Position numbers and translations under genes: made by a program
Notes under the pieces: generated by a model
Told to the model about the DNA's origin: nothing
Databases searched by the model: none
Seen by the model: the letters and a program-made list of their open reading frames with translations, nothing else
Part shown: in pieces, positions 31,870 to 41,631 of the stretch
Layout: every line of letters begins with the position of its first letter
Numbering within the stretch: position 1 is the first letter of the stretch
Assembly: GCF_030271835.1 (NCBI RefSeq)
Contig: NZ_CP127389.1
Span: forward strand, 2,640,001-2,704,000
Direction of reading: 5' to 3'
DNA from: Proteus appendicitidis
GTDB taxonomy: Bacteria; Pseudomonadota; Gammaproteobacteria; Enterobacterales; Enterobacteriaceae
Length of the DNA: 64,000 bases

Positions 31870-32775
31870 ATGAAAATACTTATCACAGGTGGTACAGGAT
31901 TAATTGGCAAAGCATTAGTTTGTGAGCTTGCACTCGCCAATAATGATATTACGGTGCTTTCTCGTTCGCCTCAAAAAGTTTATTCGCATTTTTGTAATGA
32001 AATCACCTGCTGGACTCAACTCAACGATAAACAAAATCTTAATGAGTTTGATGCCGTTATTAATCTTGCTGGAGAACCTATTGCAGATAATCGTTGGACA
32101 CCTTCTCAAAAGCAAAAACTGATTAATAGCCGTTGTCATTTAACCCAGAAATTGGTTGATTTGATTAAAGCTAGCGATTCTCCCCCTGCTGTTTTTATTT
32201 CTGGCTCCGCAGTAGGCTTCTATGGTGATCAACGTGATACACGAGTTACAGAAGAGACGCCAGCAAATCCTGAATTTACACATGAGCTTTGTGCAAAATG
32301 GGAGCGTATCGCGCTTGAAGCACAAACACCATTAACTCGAGTTTGCTTGTTACGTACAGGGATTGTACTTTCAACTCTCGGTGGCGCACTGCCTAAAATG
32401 AGCAAACCTTTTAAGTTAGGTTTAGGCGGCAAATTGGGAAGCGGAAAACAGTATATGCCGTGGATACATATTGATGATATGGTCAGTGCGATTGTTTTCT
32501 TGCTTAAGACCCAAAACGCTAAAGGTGCTTTTAACTTAACAGCCCCTAACCCTGTACAAAATAAAGAGTTCACTCGCCTTTTAGGAAAGACCTTTAATCG
32601 CCCAGCCTTAATGACTGTTCCCGAAAGCCTATTACGTTTGATAATGGGTGAAAGCGCGGCATTAGTATTGGGTGGGCAACAAGCCATTCCTGAAAAATTA
32701 CTCAATGCCGGCTTTGAGTTCCGTTATCCACAACTAGAAGAGGCATTAAAAGATATTATTACCACAGGAAAATGA
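31870..32775 (+). CDS. yfcH: TIGR01777-family NAD(P)-dependent epimerase YfcH
   Basis: A 301-residue extended short-chain-dehydrogenase-fold protein. The Rossmann nucleotide site is MKILITGGTGLIGKALV at the N-terminus, NLAGEPIADNRWT lies near residues 67-79 and the GSAVGFYGD segment near 110 holds the catalytic tyrosine region. A C-terminal DUF1731-like region ends the protein (QQAIPEKLLNAGFEFRYP). Orthologous to E. coli YfcH (297), of unknown substrate. ATG 31870 is preceded by AGGAGGA with a five-base gap; GTG at 31867 is in frame but too close. Confidence 0.93.
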   Translation: MKILITGGTGLIGKALVCELALANNDITVLSRSPQKVYSHFCNEITCWTQLNDKQNLNEFDAVINLAGEPIADNRWTPSQKQKLINSRCHLTQKLVDLIKASDSPPAVFISGSAVGFYGDQRDTRVTEETPANPEFTHELCAKWERIALEAQTPLTRVCLLRTGIVLSTLGGALPKMSKPFKLGLGGKLGSGKQYMPWIHIDDMVSAIVFLLKTQNAKGAFNLTAPNPVQNKEFTRLLGKTFNRPALMTVPESLLRLIMGESAALVLGGQQAIPEKLLNAGFEFRYPQLEEALKDIITTGK

Positions 32776-32820
32776 TCTCTTTTAATTCGAAATAGGCATT
32801 CTACCAATAGGATACTCTAA

Positions 32821-32950
32821 ATAATTCAAGATGTAGCTAGGCGACAAGTGAATGAGTCGCTAGTCACATACAATAGTATGTGACTAGCGCGAGTAAACGC
32901 GGTCAACAACGCTACAACTTGAAGTATGACGAGTAACGCTGCAACTTGAA
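32821..32950. repeat. Structured intergenic repeat with long hairpin
   Basis: Between yfcH and ubiX lies a nested set of inverted repeats: outer arms TTCAAGATGTAGC (32825-32837) and GCTACAACTTGAA (32911-32923, one mismatch), a short stem GCGAC/GTCGC (32841-32845, 32856-32860), and a perfect 14-base hairpin CGCTAGTCACATAC/GTATGTGACTAGCG (32858-32871, 32876-32889). A further copy of the outer arm, GCTGCAACTTGAA, follows at 32938-32950. The CAAGTTGCAGC-like ends resemble intergenic palindromes common in Proteus, Providencia and Photorhabdus genomes. It may be a dispersed MITE-like repeat and could also terminate transcription. Confidence 0.75.
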
Positions 32951-32965
32951 GAATGAGGAATATAC

Positions 32966-33547
32966 TTAGCGACTTGGCTTATCGCCCTCCCACCTTTGAA
33001 ATAAATCATCAGGTAAATCAATCTCAAACTGATCAAGTACACGATTTACTGTTTGATTAACAATATCATCAATTGTTTTAGGCTGAAAATAGAATGCAGG
33101 TACTGGTGGCATAATCACTGCGCCTAACTCTGAAGCTTGTGTCATTAATCGCAAATGACCTAAATGCAGTGGCGTTTCACGCACACATAACACTAACTTA
33201 CGCCCTTCTTTTAATACCACATCTGCAGCACGAGTGACTAAAGTATCTGTATAGCTATGAACAATACCTGACAGGCTTTTGATTGAGCATGGTAATATGA
33301 CCATTCCATTAACACGAAACGATCCTGAAGAGATAGATGCGCCAATATCGCGATCGTCATAAATCACATCTGCTAAAGCATGAATATCTTTTAGCGAATA
33401 ATCAGTTTCTAATGAAATCGTACGGCGTGCAGCTTGGCTAATCACTAAATGTGTTTCAACTGACGGCACAGATTTTAGTATTTCTAATAAACGTATACCG
33501 TAAATTGCACCACTGGCACCTGTTAGCCCAACTATCAGCTTTTTCAT
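32966..33547 (-). CDS. ubiX: Flavin prenyltransferase UbiX
   Basis: A 193-residue enzyme that attaches a dimethylallyl group to FMN to make prenylated FMN, the cofactor of the UbiD decarboxylase in ubiquinone synthesis. Typical segments are VGLTGASGAIYGIRLLE at residues 6-22 (FMN site), ISSGSFRVNGMVILPCSIKS near 73-92, and VVLKEGRKLVLCVRETPLHL near 109-128, plus MMPPVPAFYF-type (VIMPPVPAFYFQP) near 145. Length agrees with E. coli UbiX (189). The start has GAGGATTATA in front. It lies downstream of the purF terminator, on the same strand. Confidence 0.96.
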   Translation of the reverse strand: MKKLIVGLTGASGAIYGIRLLEILKSVPSVETHLVISQAARRTISLETDYSLKDIHALADVIYDDRDIGASISSGSFRVNGMVILPCSIKSLSGIVHSYTDTLVTRAADVVLKEGRKLVLCVRETPLHLGHLRLMTQASELGAVIMPPVPAFYFQPKTIDDIVNQTVNRVLDQFEIDLPDDLFQRWEGDKPSR

Positions 33548-33596
33548 TATAATCCTCAGAATATATACCTTTGTTAATCATTATGATGATTAACCC

Positions 33597-33640
33597 TCAA
33601 AAAACAAGCGTCGATGCAGAACACACTGGCATCGACGCTT
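33597..33640 (-). terminator. Terminator of purF
   Basis: A perfect 12-base stem (33606-33617 with 33629-33640; AAGCGTCGATGC) with an 11-base loop, followed on the minus strand by a T-rich tract. It lies 27 bases after the purF stop. Confidence 0.9.
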
Positions 33641-33666
33641 TATAAGGATGGTATCTTACCGAAAAA

Positions 33667-35184
33667 TCAGCCTTCGTTATAGATTTCTAAATTTTCTATT
33701 TCATTCTGATCACGAATTTTATGTTCATCATCACGACGTAGATTTTCTAAATAATCCAAGTAATCTTGGTCGATATCTTTCGTAATATAAACACCGTCAA
33801 ATACAGAACATTCAAACTGATTAATATCTGGATTCTCTTCTTGTACTGCAGCGATTAAATCAGTGAGATCTTGGAAAATAAGCCCATCAGCACCAATTAA
33901 TTTACGAATTTCATCCACTTCACGTCCATGAGCAATAAGCTCATTGGCATTTGGCATATCAATACCATACACATTAGGAAAGCGAACTTCTGGTGCTGCT
34001 GAGGCAAAATAAACTTTTTTTGCACCCGCTTCTCTTGCAAGTTCGACAATTTGCTCTGACGTTGTGCCACGTACAATAGAGTCATCAATCAACAGAACAT
34101 TTTTATCACGAAACTCTGCGCGATTTGCATTCAGTTTACGTCTTACTGATTTACGGCGCTCTTGCTGACCCGGCATAATAAAGGTACGACCAACATAGCG
34201 GTTTTTGACAAAGCCTTGGCGATAAGGTTTATTGAGAATATGCGCAATTTCTAAGGCAATATCACAAGATGTTTCAGGGATTGGGATCACGACATCAATA
34301 TGTAAATCATCCCACTCTTTGGCAATTTTAGCGCCTAATTTCTGCCCCATGCGTAAACGCGCATTATAAACCGAAATTTTATCGATAAAAGAATCAGGGC
34401 GAGCAAAGTAAACATACTCAAACAAACAAGGCATCAACTGCGGATTTTCAGCACATTGGCGAGTAAAGAGTTGTCCTTGCTCTGTGATATAAACCGCTTC
34501 ACCCGGTGCAACATCACGTAAAAATTCAAAACCTAACGTATCAAGTGCAACACTTTCAGATGCAACCATATATTCATGGCGACCATCTTCTAAGGTACGT
34601 TTACCCAATACTAAAGGACGAATACCAAAGGGATCACGAAAAGCCAGTAAACCATGACCGATTATCAAAGCAACACAAGCATAAGCCCCACGGAGTTTTT
34701 TATGCATTGCTGCAACGGCTGCAAAAATATTATCAGGCTCCAGCGGAAAATGGTCAAAACGGTCTAATTCATATGCCAATACATTGAGTAATATTTCAGA
34801 ATCAGAGGTGGTATTGATATGGCGACGCGCTGTTTCAAATAATTGGCGACGTAATAAATGCGCATTGGTTAAATTACCATTGTGCGCCAACGTAATACCA
34901 AAAGGTGAATTCACATAAAAAGGCTGCGCTTCTGATGCACTAGAACTACCCGCTGTTGGATAACGGACATGCCCTATCCCGATAGTACCTTTTAAACGCA
35001 ACATATGACGAGTTTCGAACACATCTTTAACCAGTCCGTTCGCTTTGCGAAGACGGAAACCGTTGTTACCGTCTATTGTTGCAATGCCTGCTGCATCTTG
35101 ACCTCGGTGTTGTAACACCGTTAACGCATCATAAATTGATTGGTTTACTGGATTAGCTCCAGCGATACCGACAATACCGCACAT
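33667..35184 (-). CDS. purF: Amidophosphoribosyltransferase
   Basis: A 505-residue enzyme that starts purine synthesis by making phosphoribosylamine from PRPP and glutamine. Cys2 in [10 protein letters not shown] is the N-terminal glutamine-amidotransferase nucleophile after Met removal; RPLVLGKR and HVRYPTAG are typical of the glutaminase half. The PRPP-binding loop [18 protein letters not shown] lies near residues 363-380, and PAGKR-like [14 protein letters not shown] precedes it. Length equals E. coli PurF (505). It is 30 bases downstream of cvpA, whose promoter region carries a PurR box. Confidence 0.98.
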   Translation of the reverse strand: MCGIVGIAGANPVNQSIYDALTVLQHRGQDAAGIATIDGNNGFRLRKANGLVKDVFETRHMLRLKGTIGIGHVRYPTAGSSSASEAQPFYVNSPFGITLAHNGNLTNAHLLRRQLFETARRHINTTSDSEILLNVLAYELDRFDHFPLEPDNIFAAVAAMHKKLRGAYACVALIIGHGLLAFRDPFGIRPLVLGKRTLEDGRHEYMVASESVALDTLGFEFLRDVAPGEAVYITEQGQLFTRQCAENPQLMPCLFEYVYFARPDSFIDKISVYNARLRMGQKLGAKIAKEWDDLHIDVVIPIPETSCDIALEIAHILNKPYRQGFVKNRYVGRTFIMPGQQERRKSVRRKLNANRAEFRDKNVLLIDDSIVRGTTSEQIVELAREAGAKKVYFASAAPEVRFPNVYGIDMPNANELIAHGREVDEIRKLIGADGLIFQDLTDLIAAVQEENPDINQFECSVFDGVYITKDIDQDYLDYLENLRRDDEHKIRDQNEIENLEIYNEG

Positions 35185-35214
35185 GAATAGATCCTCATCA
35201 GCCAGACGGAGAGG

Positions 35215-35706
35215 TTATATTCTCTCCGACACGAAACTTGACGCATTTTGCAGGTAGTCAAAGAACCACCTAATAATATGGTTGAATTGAGGAATAAGCT
35301 CCGAACGTTGCCAATCAGCGCTATCTGCCATAGGCGTAAATGCGCCTAAAACAAAAAGTAATGCTGAGACTATCAGCACGCCTCTTAAAGCCCCGAAACA
35401 GACCCCCAATACACGATCTGTACCTGATAACCCTGTGCGTTGAACAAGAGAGCTAATCACATAATTCACAACAGCACCAACAATCAGTGTTGCAATAAAT
35501 AACGTGACTATTGCAATCCCGTTACGAACCAGCTCATCTTCAAACCGGGTAAAATAGACGGCAAGATAAGGATAAAACTGACTAGCAACAAAGAAACCAC
35601 AACCCCAGGTGATGAGTGACAATGCTTCACGAACAAAGCCACGGATCAGGCTGACTAATGCGGAAAAACCAATAATGGCAATGATGGCGTAATCTATCCA
35701 GACCAT
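35215..35706 (-). CDS. cvpA: CvpA family inner-membrane protein
   Basis: A 163-residue protein with four predicted membrane helices (MVWIDYAIIAIIGFSALVSL at the start, IVTLFIATLIVGAVVNYVI near 75), followed by GLSGTDRVLGVCFGALRGV. It matches E. coli CvpA (162), required for colicin V production and envelope stress resistance. I use ATG 35706, which gives the E. coli start MVWIDYA; the frame is open to a TTG at 35721. It is co-transcribed with purF, under the PurR box at 35763-35778. Confidence 0.95.
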   Translation of the reverse strand: MVWIDYAIIAIIGFSALVSLIRGFVREALSLITWGCGFFVASQFYPYLAVYFTRFEDELVRNGIAIVTLFIATLIVGAVVNYVISSLVQRTGLSGTDRVLGVCFGALRGVLIVSALLFVLGAFTPMADSADWQRSELIPQFNHIIRWFFDYLQNASSFVSERI

Positions 35707-35762
35707 AAATTCTTTATCCAATAATGATGCTCCGCATTAATACGGAAGCATTCTAACAGAAA

Positions 35763-35778
35763 ACGAAAACGTTTGCGT
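35763..35778 (-). promoter_or_regulatory. PurR operator upstream of cvpA-purF
   Basis: On the minus strand the site reads ACGCAAACGTTTTCGT, which fits the PurR consensus ACGCAAACGTTTTCNT at every defined position. It lies about 57 bases before the cvpA start, where E. coli has its purF operon operator. Confidence 0.93.
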
Positions 35779-35890
35779 AATGCTAATTTTCGCTAATTTC
35801 AAAATAATTTACGGCGATATGAAAAATCATAATCGCCGCAATAAGTTAACGCTTTGTTACATCACTCATCTGATGACTCGTTTAGAAAAA

Positions 35891-36553
35891 TTAAGGCTTA
35901 TATGCCCTTACCTCACCTTGTAAACCCGTAAGTTCTTTTAAATGAGGCAAAATAGCCTGTAATTCTGACTTAGATGCACTAGGACCAATGTAAATTCGAG
36001 TCACTTGCCCAGCAACAGGGCGTGCGGGTACGGTATATACCGGATAACCTGAGAAATGCATTTTTGCAATAATTTCTTCTACCTTCGCCGCATTTTTCAA
36101 CGCACCTAATTGAACAACCCAAGCCTCGCCTTTTGGTGGCTTAGTTTCTTGCACTGGTGGTGCTGGTGGTTGCACGGGTGGCGTAACTACAGCAGGAGGC
36201 GCTGGCTGTGGTTGTGGTTGCTGTGGTGGTTGTTGTGGTTGTACCGGTGGTGTAACAGGTACCACCGCAGGCGGTTCAGGCGTTGTAACAGCAGGTTGTT
36301 CAACGCCTGTCACTGCTTCAGAAAGCATACCTTCAGATGCGCCTTCTGATGGAGTAGAAGGCACTGCGGTTTGCTCTATCGGGGCGATAGATTCTATTTC
36401 TTGCTCATCACCGGGTTTGGGTACTAAAGGAATAGAGGCGAACTGGTCTTCGTTATATTTCTTATCGCCGTCGAGCAGTGCAGGTAAAAAAATGACCCCT
36501 ACTGCCACCAATACAACGGCACCGACTAAGCGATTTTGAAATTTACTTGCCAC
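35891..36553 (-). CDS. dedD: SPOR-domain cell-division protein DedD
   Basis: A 220-residue bitopic inner-membrane protein: cytoplasmic stub, one helix at residues about 10-28 (LVGAVVLVAVGVIFLPALL), a long Pro/Gln-rich periplasmic linker (residues 70-140, with runs such as PPVQPQQPPQQPQPQPAPP), and a C-terminal SPOR domain beginning AWVVQLGALKNAAKVEEI that binds denuded septal peptidoglycan. The start is GTG 36553, with GGAG seven bases upstream, giving [11 protein letters not shown] aligned with E. coli [11 protein letters not shown]. It overlaps the end of folC by 11 bases. Confidence 0.94.
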   Translation of the reverse strand: MASKFQNRLVGAVVLVAVGVIFLPALLDGDKKYNEDQFASIPLVPKPGDEQEIESIAPIEQTAVPSTPSEGASEGMLSEAVTGVEQPAVTTPEPPAVVPVTPPVQPQQPPQQPQPQPAPPAVVTPPVQPPAPPVQETKPPKGEAWVVQLGALKNAAKVEEIIAKMHFSGYPVYTVPARPVAGQVTRIYIGPSASKSELQAILPHLKELTGLQGEVRAYKP

Positions 36554-37841
36554 CCACACTCTCCTTTTCCAAAAGTTCCATCACATGCGCGACAGTATGA
36601 AATGAGCCACAAACCACAACGATATCGTTAGGAGCAGCATCAGACATTGCTTGTTGCCATGCCTTTTCAACACTATCGAATACCATTGGTTTCTCAAGAT
36701 GCTGAGCTAACACATCCGCAGAAGCACCACGAAACTCATTAAGTGGAGCGACATACCAATGATCAGTCAATGGCGTTAAGCACGCTAATGTTCCTGCTAT
36801 ATCTTTATCACCCAGCATACCAACAACAATACGCACTTGAGTATCAGATTTTTGTGGTAATTGTGATAATTTTTCCGCTAAATATCCTGCTGCATGAGGA
36901 TTATGTGCCACATCAAAGATAACCAAAGGATGTTGAGAAATTACCTGAAAACGACCCGGTAATTGAGCACGAGACATACCTTCAACAATGCTTTGCTGTG
37001 TGATTGCTTGACTGACTTTATCATCAGATTTAAGCAAGCAACGAATAACACCCATCGCTGTCGCCGCATTGGCTAGCGGAATATTAGGGATTGGCAACGC
37101 ATCAAATTCACAGTCAGCACAACGCCACTGCCAGTGATCGCCTTCAATAACAAAAGACCAATCTGTTCCACGACGAAAAAGCTTGGCGTGTTTTTCATTG
37201 GCTACTTGTGCAATGGAATGAGGCATATCCGGCTCGCCCACAACAGCATAGTGATTGGCTCGGAAAATACCGGCTTTCTCGTGACCAATATGCTCTCTAT
37301 CTGCACCTAACCAATCAGTATGATCGAGGGCAATACTTGTGATAGCAGCAATATCTGCATCAACGATATTCGTCGCATCTAACCGACCGCCTAATCCTAC
37401 TTCAAGAATAACAACATCAAGTTGTGCTTGTTGAAATAACTTCAGCGCAGCCAAAGTGCCGTATTCAAAAAAGGTTAGCGAGATATCGCCTCTAGCTTGT
37501 TCAATTTCAGCAAAAACGTCACAAAAAGCATCTTCAGCGAGTTCTTTGCCTTGGATACGAACGCGTTCTGTATAACGAACAAGATGAGGAGAGCTATAAA
37601 CGCCGACTTTCAATCCTGATGCCATCAAGATTGACTCTAGCATATGACAGGTTGTGCCTTTTCCATTCGTGCCTGAGACAGTGATTACCTTCGGCGCAGG
37701 ACGTAACACGTTTAATATTTTTCCTACCTTGCCGACTCGCTCTAACCCCATATCAATGGCACTAGAGTGTAAATGTTCAAGATAAGAAAGCCACACCGAC
37801 AAAGGCGATGTGGCTTTAGGAGCAGTTATGATATTAGACAT
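36543..37841 (-). CDS. folC: Bifunctional folylpolyglutamate synthase/dihydrofolate synthase
   Basis: A 432-residue Mur-ligase-like enzyme that joins glutamate to dihydropteroate and extends polyglutamate tails on folates. The ATP loop [17 protein letters not shown] is near residues 57-73, [17 protein letters not shown] near 142-158, and [20 protein letters not shown] near 166-185 provides magnesium ligands and the carbamylated-lysine region. The ATG at 37841 overlaps the accD stop (TAA at 37834-37836) by eight bases; the open frame to 37907 runs inside accD and is unlikely to be used. Ten residues longer than E. coli FolC (422). Confidence 0.95.
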   Translation of the reverse strand: MSNIITAPKATSPLSVWLSYLEHLHSSAIDMGLERVGKVGKILNVLRPAPKVITVSGTNGKGTTCHMLESILMASGLKVGVYSSPHLVRYTERVRIQGKELAEDAFCDVFAEIEQARGDISLTFFEYGTLAALKLFQQAQLDVVILEVGLGGRLDATNIVDADIAAITSIALDHTDWLGADREHIGHEKAGIFRANHYAVVGEPDMPHSIAQVANEKHAKLFRRGTDWSFVIEGDHWQWRCADCEFDALPIPNIPLANAATAMGVIRCLLKSDDKVSQAITQQSIVEGMSRAQLPGRFQVISQHPLVIFDVAHNPHAAGYLAEKLSQLPQKSDTQVRIVVGMLGDKDIAGTLACLTPLTDHWYVAPLNEFRGASADVLAQHLEKPMVFDSVEKAWQQAMSDAAPNDIVVVCGSFHTVAHVMELLEKESVGGK

Positions 37842-38796
37842 CTTCTTTTTTATTCGTTTCGATGTTAATTTCTGGCTCGTTGTCTGTAGATTCAATTTCA
37901 TCAGCAATCATTTCTTCACCGATGATTTCATTTTCATCTTCGACTAAATCATACTGAGTCAGCTTAGCCAGTAATTCAGCCAGCTCATCACGCATTTCAG
38001 GGCGGCGAATAATCATATCAATCGCCCCTTTTTCTAGCAGGAACTCACTGCGTTGGAAACCTGCAGGTAGTTTTTCACGTACTGTTTGCTCAATAACGCG
38101 AGGACCTGCAAAACCAATCAATGCTTTAGGTTCAGCAACGTTGATATCCCCTAACATCGCTAAACTGGCAGAAACACCACCCATTGTAGGGTCAGTCATA
38201 ACTGAAATATAAGGTAAACCACGCTCTTGCATTTTTGCTAATGCTGCACTGGTTTTTGCCATTTGCATTAATGACATCAGCGCTTCTTGCATACGAGCGC
38301 CACCACTTGCAGAGAAACAAACTAATGGGCAGTTATCTTCTAATGCTTGTTCAACAGCACGAACAAAACGAGCGCCAACAACAGAAGCCATTGAACCGCC
38401 CATAAACGCAAATTCAAAGGATGCAGCAACAACTGGCATCTTTTTCAGCGTTCCTTTCATCACGATTAATGCGTCTTTTTCTTGCGTTTGTTTTTGAGCA
38501 GCGCTGATTCTGTCTTTGTATTTTTTAGAGTCGCGGAATTTCAGAATATCTTTAGGCTCTAATTCGCTACCTAATTCTGTTGTACTTCCTGAATCAAGGA
38601 AAGTCTCAAGGCGACGGCGCGCTGAAATGCGCATATGGTGATCACATTTAGGACAAACCTCTAAATTACGCTCTAATTCTGCGCGATAGAGTACCTGCCC
38701 ACAGCTGTCACATTTAGTCCAAACCCCTTCTGGGATATTGGCTTTACGTGAACTTGTGATAGTGCTTTTGTTTAGAATTTTTTCAATCCAGCTCAT
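37834..38796 (-). CDS. accD: Acetyl-CoA carboxylase carboxyltransferase subunit beta
   Basis: A 320-residue subunit of the carboxyltransferase that makes malonyl-CoA for fatty-acid synthesis. The N-terminal zinc ribbon is [19 protein letters not shown] with a second CxxC in VCPKCDHH (residues about 26-54); the crotonase-fold body contains [20 protein letters not shown] near 160 and [19 protein letters not shown] near 195. The C-terminal 35 residues are very acidic, longer than in E. coli AccD (304). ATG 38796 gives the family start MSWIEKIL; upstream frame to 38859 is discarded. Confidence 0.97.
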   Translation of the reverse strand: MSWIEKILNKSTITSSRKANIPEGVWTKCDSCGQVLYRAELERNLEVCPKCDHHMRISARRRLETFLDSGSTTELGSELEPKDILKFRDSKKYKDRISAAQKQTQEKDALIVMKGTLKKMPVVAASFEFAFMGGSMASVVGARFVRAVEQALEDNCPLVCFSASGGARMQEALMSLMQMAKTSAALAKMQERGLPYISVMTDPTMGGVSASLAMLGDINVAEPKALIGFAGPRVIEQTVREKLPAGFQRSEFLLEKGAIDMIIRRPEMRDELAELLAKLTQYDLVEDENEIIGEEMIADEIESTDNEPEINIETNKKEDV

Positions 38797-38965
38797 TAAT
38801 GGACCTTTTCGTCTGAATCTGACCTTCGCCAGTAAAATTATTGTTAGCGTATCAACCACAATGCACTGGCTGTGTGGTTAGCAAAGTTTATGATGATACC
38901 GCTTACTGAATTTCAGCGCATCTCTTTATTATGGCTATTCTACGGCAAAAACTGATGATAACTGC

Positions 38966-39667
38966 TCAAACCTCTTTGTTATCACTTTCTTTCTTTGCTT
39001 TTGCACTCGCTCTGCGATGGCGTAAGATCTCAATAACGCCCGGTAAAATAGAAATAACAATAATGGCAACAATTAGCAATTTTAAGTTCTTTTGAACTAT
39101 ATCTAAGTCACCAAAAAAGTATCCTGCATAAGTAAATAGTAGTACCCATGCAATTGCCCCAGTAACATTATAAAAGGCAAAGTGACGATATGACATTTTC
39201 CCCATTCCTGCAACGAATGGTGCAAAAGTTCGGATAATCGGCACGAATCTTGCCAAAATTATTGCTTTACCACCATGCTTTTCATAAAAAGCATGGGTTT
39301 TATCTAGATATTCACGACGGAAAATCTTTGAATTAGGCTTACTAAATAGTTTTTCACCAAAAAGCCGCCCAATAGAATAGTTAACCGCATCACCTAAAAT
39401 GGCTGCACAAAGTAGCAGTAAAACAATAATATGGACATTCACATCATTAGTTTCTAATGAGGCTAAAGCACCAGCAACGAATAATAAGGAGTCTCCGGGT
39501 AAGAAAGGCGTTACCACCAACCCTGTTTCACAAAAAACAATAAGAAACAAAATGGCATAGACCCATGTACCATATTGTGCGACAAGCTCTGCTAAATGTG
39601 CATCAATATGTAAAATAAAATCAATTAGAAATTTAATTAAATCAATAAATTGCGTTAATATTTCCAT
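38966..39667 (-). CDS. dedA: DedA family inner-membrane protein
   Basis: A 233-residue membrane protein of the DedA/SNARE-associated family, thought to be lipid-flipping undecaprenyl-phosphate or phospholipid transporters needed for envelope function. Family motifs are visible: [19 protein letters not shown] near residues 45-63 and [20 protein letters not shown] near 136-155, whose arginines are essential in homologues. The C-terminal 20 residues are lysine-rich and cytoplasmic. Located between truA and accD as in E. coli (219 residues there). Confidence 0.93.
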   Translation of the reverse strand: MEILTQFIDLIKFLIDFILHIDAHLAELVAQYGTWVYAILFLIVFCETGLVVTPFLPGDSLLFVAGALASLETNDVNVHIIVLLLLCAAILGDAVNYSIGRLFGEKLFSKPNSKIFRREYLDKTHAFYEKHGGKAIILARFVPIIRTFAPFVAGMGKMSYRHFAFYNVTGAIAWVLLFTYAGYFFGDLDIVQKNLKLLIVAIIVISILPGVIEILRHRRASAKAKKESDNKEV

Positions 39668-39691
39668 AAATCCTCAGAAAACTGGGTGTCT

Positions 39692-40576
39692 TTATGATTG
39701 AGATATCTCAATAGGGTTATCCGCTAAAAATAGTGGACCCATTGCAGGTTTTGGTAATTCAAAATGATCAGGATAATCCACCGAAACTAAATACAATCCA
39801 TTCGCTTTCGCTGTTGCTGCAGCTTTAGTTCTGTCTTTTAAGGCTAATAATTCAGCCATCCAAGTAATATCCTGATTGCCACACCCTATTTCTAGAAGGC
39901 TGCCAACAATATTTCTCACCATATGGTGAACAAACGCGTTCGCTTTGATATCCACCACAACATAGTCACCATATCGGGAAACATTGACATGCATAACGTT
40001 ACGCCATGGCGTTCGCGATTGGCATTGGACAGCTCTAAAAGAAGTAAAATCGTTTTCACCAAGTAAACATTGCGCTGCTTGATGCATACGTTCAGCATCT
40101 AAAGGATAATGAAAATGCGTCACTCCAGATGACAAGATAGCAGGACGATAACGGTGATTAAAAATTACATAGCGATAACGTCTTGCTGTTGCACTAAAAC
40201 GAGCATGAAAATCATCAGAAACTGTTTTTACCCAACGTATTGCAATATCCGCAGGTAAATGGGTATTCACCCCCATAGTCCAAGCGGGATCTTTACGATG
40301 TGCCGTTGTTTCAAAATGAACAACTTGCCCTGTTGCATGTACGCCAGCATCAGTTCTCCCCGCACAAAACACAGATATAGGCTCATTAGCCACTTGTGAA
40401 AGTGCTTTTTCTAACCGTTCTTGTACACTGCGCACTTCATTTTGGCGTTGCCAGCCATAATAGCGACTACCATCATATTCAACGCCTAAAGCAATTTTGA
40501 TTGTTGTGCTTTCAGAAGTAACCGCTGACTCAGTCAAAGGTTGTTCTGCCACTTCAGCACTCACTTGCACATTCAT
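39692..40576 (-). CDS. truA: tRNA pseudouridine(38-40) synthase
   Basis: A 294-residue enzyme that converts uridines 38, 39 and 40 in the anticodon arm of many tRNAs to pseudouridine. The catalytic aspartate lies in [20 protein letters not shown] near residue 80; [20 protein letters not shown] opens the conserved domain at residue 31. The N-terminal 28 residues are variable and longer than in E. coli TruA (270). The ATG shares one base with the usg stop codon (TAATG), suggesting coupled translation, as in the E. coli usg-truA-dedA order. Confidence 0.96.
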   Translation of the reverse strand: MNVQVSAEVAEQPLTESAVTSESTTIKIALGVEYDGSRYYGWQRQNEVRSVQERLEKALSQVANEPISVFCAGRTDAGVHATGQVVHFETTAHRKDPAWTMGVNTHLPADIAIRWVKTVSDDFHARFSATARRYRYVIFNHRYRPAILSSGVTHFHYPLDAERMHQAAQCLLGENDFTSFRAVQCQSRTPWRNVMHVNVSRYGDYVVVDIKANAFVHHMVRNIVGSLLEIGCGNQDITWMAELLALKDRTKAAATAKANGLYLVSVDYPDHFELPKPAMGPLFLADNPIEISQS

Positions 40577-41586
40577 TAGTAAAACTGCTCCTGCATTAAT
40601 TGCTCTGCAACTTCAACTGCCATTAATGCCCCACCAAAGCGCACGTTATCTGCTACTGACCAAAATTGTAATGCTTCTGGCATACCATAATCATTACGGA
40701 AGCAACCTAAATTCAAGCTCACATTGCCTGAAGCATCAGTGACTTGAGTTGGAAAATCATTTTCATCACTAATATTAAGATCTTCATTTTCTTGTAATGT
40801 TTCACGCGCTTCATCACTTCCCATTGGGCGTGAGGTTTCTAATTGCACTGACTGTGCATTACCATAGAAAACAGGCGCTTGCAGCGTAGTAACGGAGATT
40901 GGTAAGCCTTCGTCTTGCAAAATTTTACGAATTTGGTCAACCATACGACGCTCTTCTTGTATAGAGCCTTCGTCATCAACCATTAAAGGTAAGATGTTAA
41001 ATGCTAGTTGCTTATTAAAGCGACCTAATTCAGGAGGGATACCGTTAAGTAAACGGGCGCTTTGCCCTGCCAGTTCATCTACAGCTTGTTTTCCAAAACG
41101 AGAAACCGACATTAAGTTTGTCACGCTAAGACGCGTTAAACCCGCAGATTCTGTTAATGGATTAATGGCACGTAATAATTGGCTCACCATGCTATCAGCA
41201 ATTGAAACAATATTACGAGTACGATATTCCGCTAGCATTGCACTGTTCACGCCTGGAACCACCAGCGGTACATCCCAATCCATTGCAAAAATGCCACTGC
41301 AATCAATAACAATACAGCCAGCATCAGCCGCTTGTTGTGCATATTGCGCACTGATTTCTGTTGGTGCGGCAAAAAAAGCTAATTGAATATCAGCCCACTC
41401 GATATTGTGAATACCTTGAACCGCAACACTTTTGCTATTTACACGCACTGATTTCCCAATGCTATCTTCACTTGCGATTGCAGTTAATTCACCAATGGGA
41501 AATTCACGCTCTTGTAGCAGTTCTAAAATCGCTTCACCAACAGCGCCTGTTGCACCAACAACTGCAATATTCCAACCTTCTCCCAT
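40576..41586 (-). CDS. usg: Usg, aspartate-semialdehyde dehydrogenase homologue lacking the catalytic cysteine
   Basis: A 336-residue paralogue of aspartate-semialdehyde dehydrogenase. The NAD(P) loop [19 protein letters not shown] is at residues 5-23 and [20 protein letters not shown] near 90, but where true enzymes have the catalytic cysteine in an NCST-like motif this protein has [11 protein letters not shown] (near residue 127), as E. coli Usg does. It is therefore unlikely to be an active semialdehyde dehydrogenase; its role is unknown. A strong GGAGG lies eight bases before the ATG. Located upstream of truA as in E. coli (337 residues). Confidence 0.94.
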   Translation of the reverse strand: MGEGWNIAVVGATGAVGEAILELLQEREFPIGELTAIASEDSIGKSVRVNSKSVAVQGIHNIEWADIQLAFFAAPTEISAQYAQQAADAGCIVIDCSGIFAMDWDVPLVVPGVNSAMLAEYRTRNIVSIADSMVSQLLRAINPLTESAGLTRLSVTNLMSVSRFGKQAVDELAGQSARLLNGIPPELGRFNKQLAFNILPLMVDDEGSIQEERRMVDQIRKILQDEGLPISVTTLQAPVFYGNAQSVQLETSRPMGSDEARETLQENEDLNISDENDFPTQVTDASGNVSLNLGCFRNDYGMPEALQFWSVADNVRFGGALMAVEVAEQLMQEQFY

Positions 41587-41631
41587 AAGATATCCTCCAA
41601 TACCAGAAATTTTTAAAAATAATATTTTGCT

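Noticed and set aside
36181..36310. Short-period repeat seen in DNA
   Set aside because: It is the coding sequence of the low-complexity Pro/Gln linker of DedD, not a separate repeat element.
36110..36349. Tryptophan-rich plus-strand frame opposite dedD
   Set aside because: It is the antisense shadow of the Pro/Gln-rich DedD linker; the tryptophans come from complementary CCA codons.
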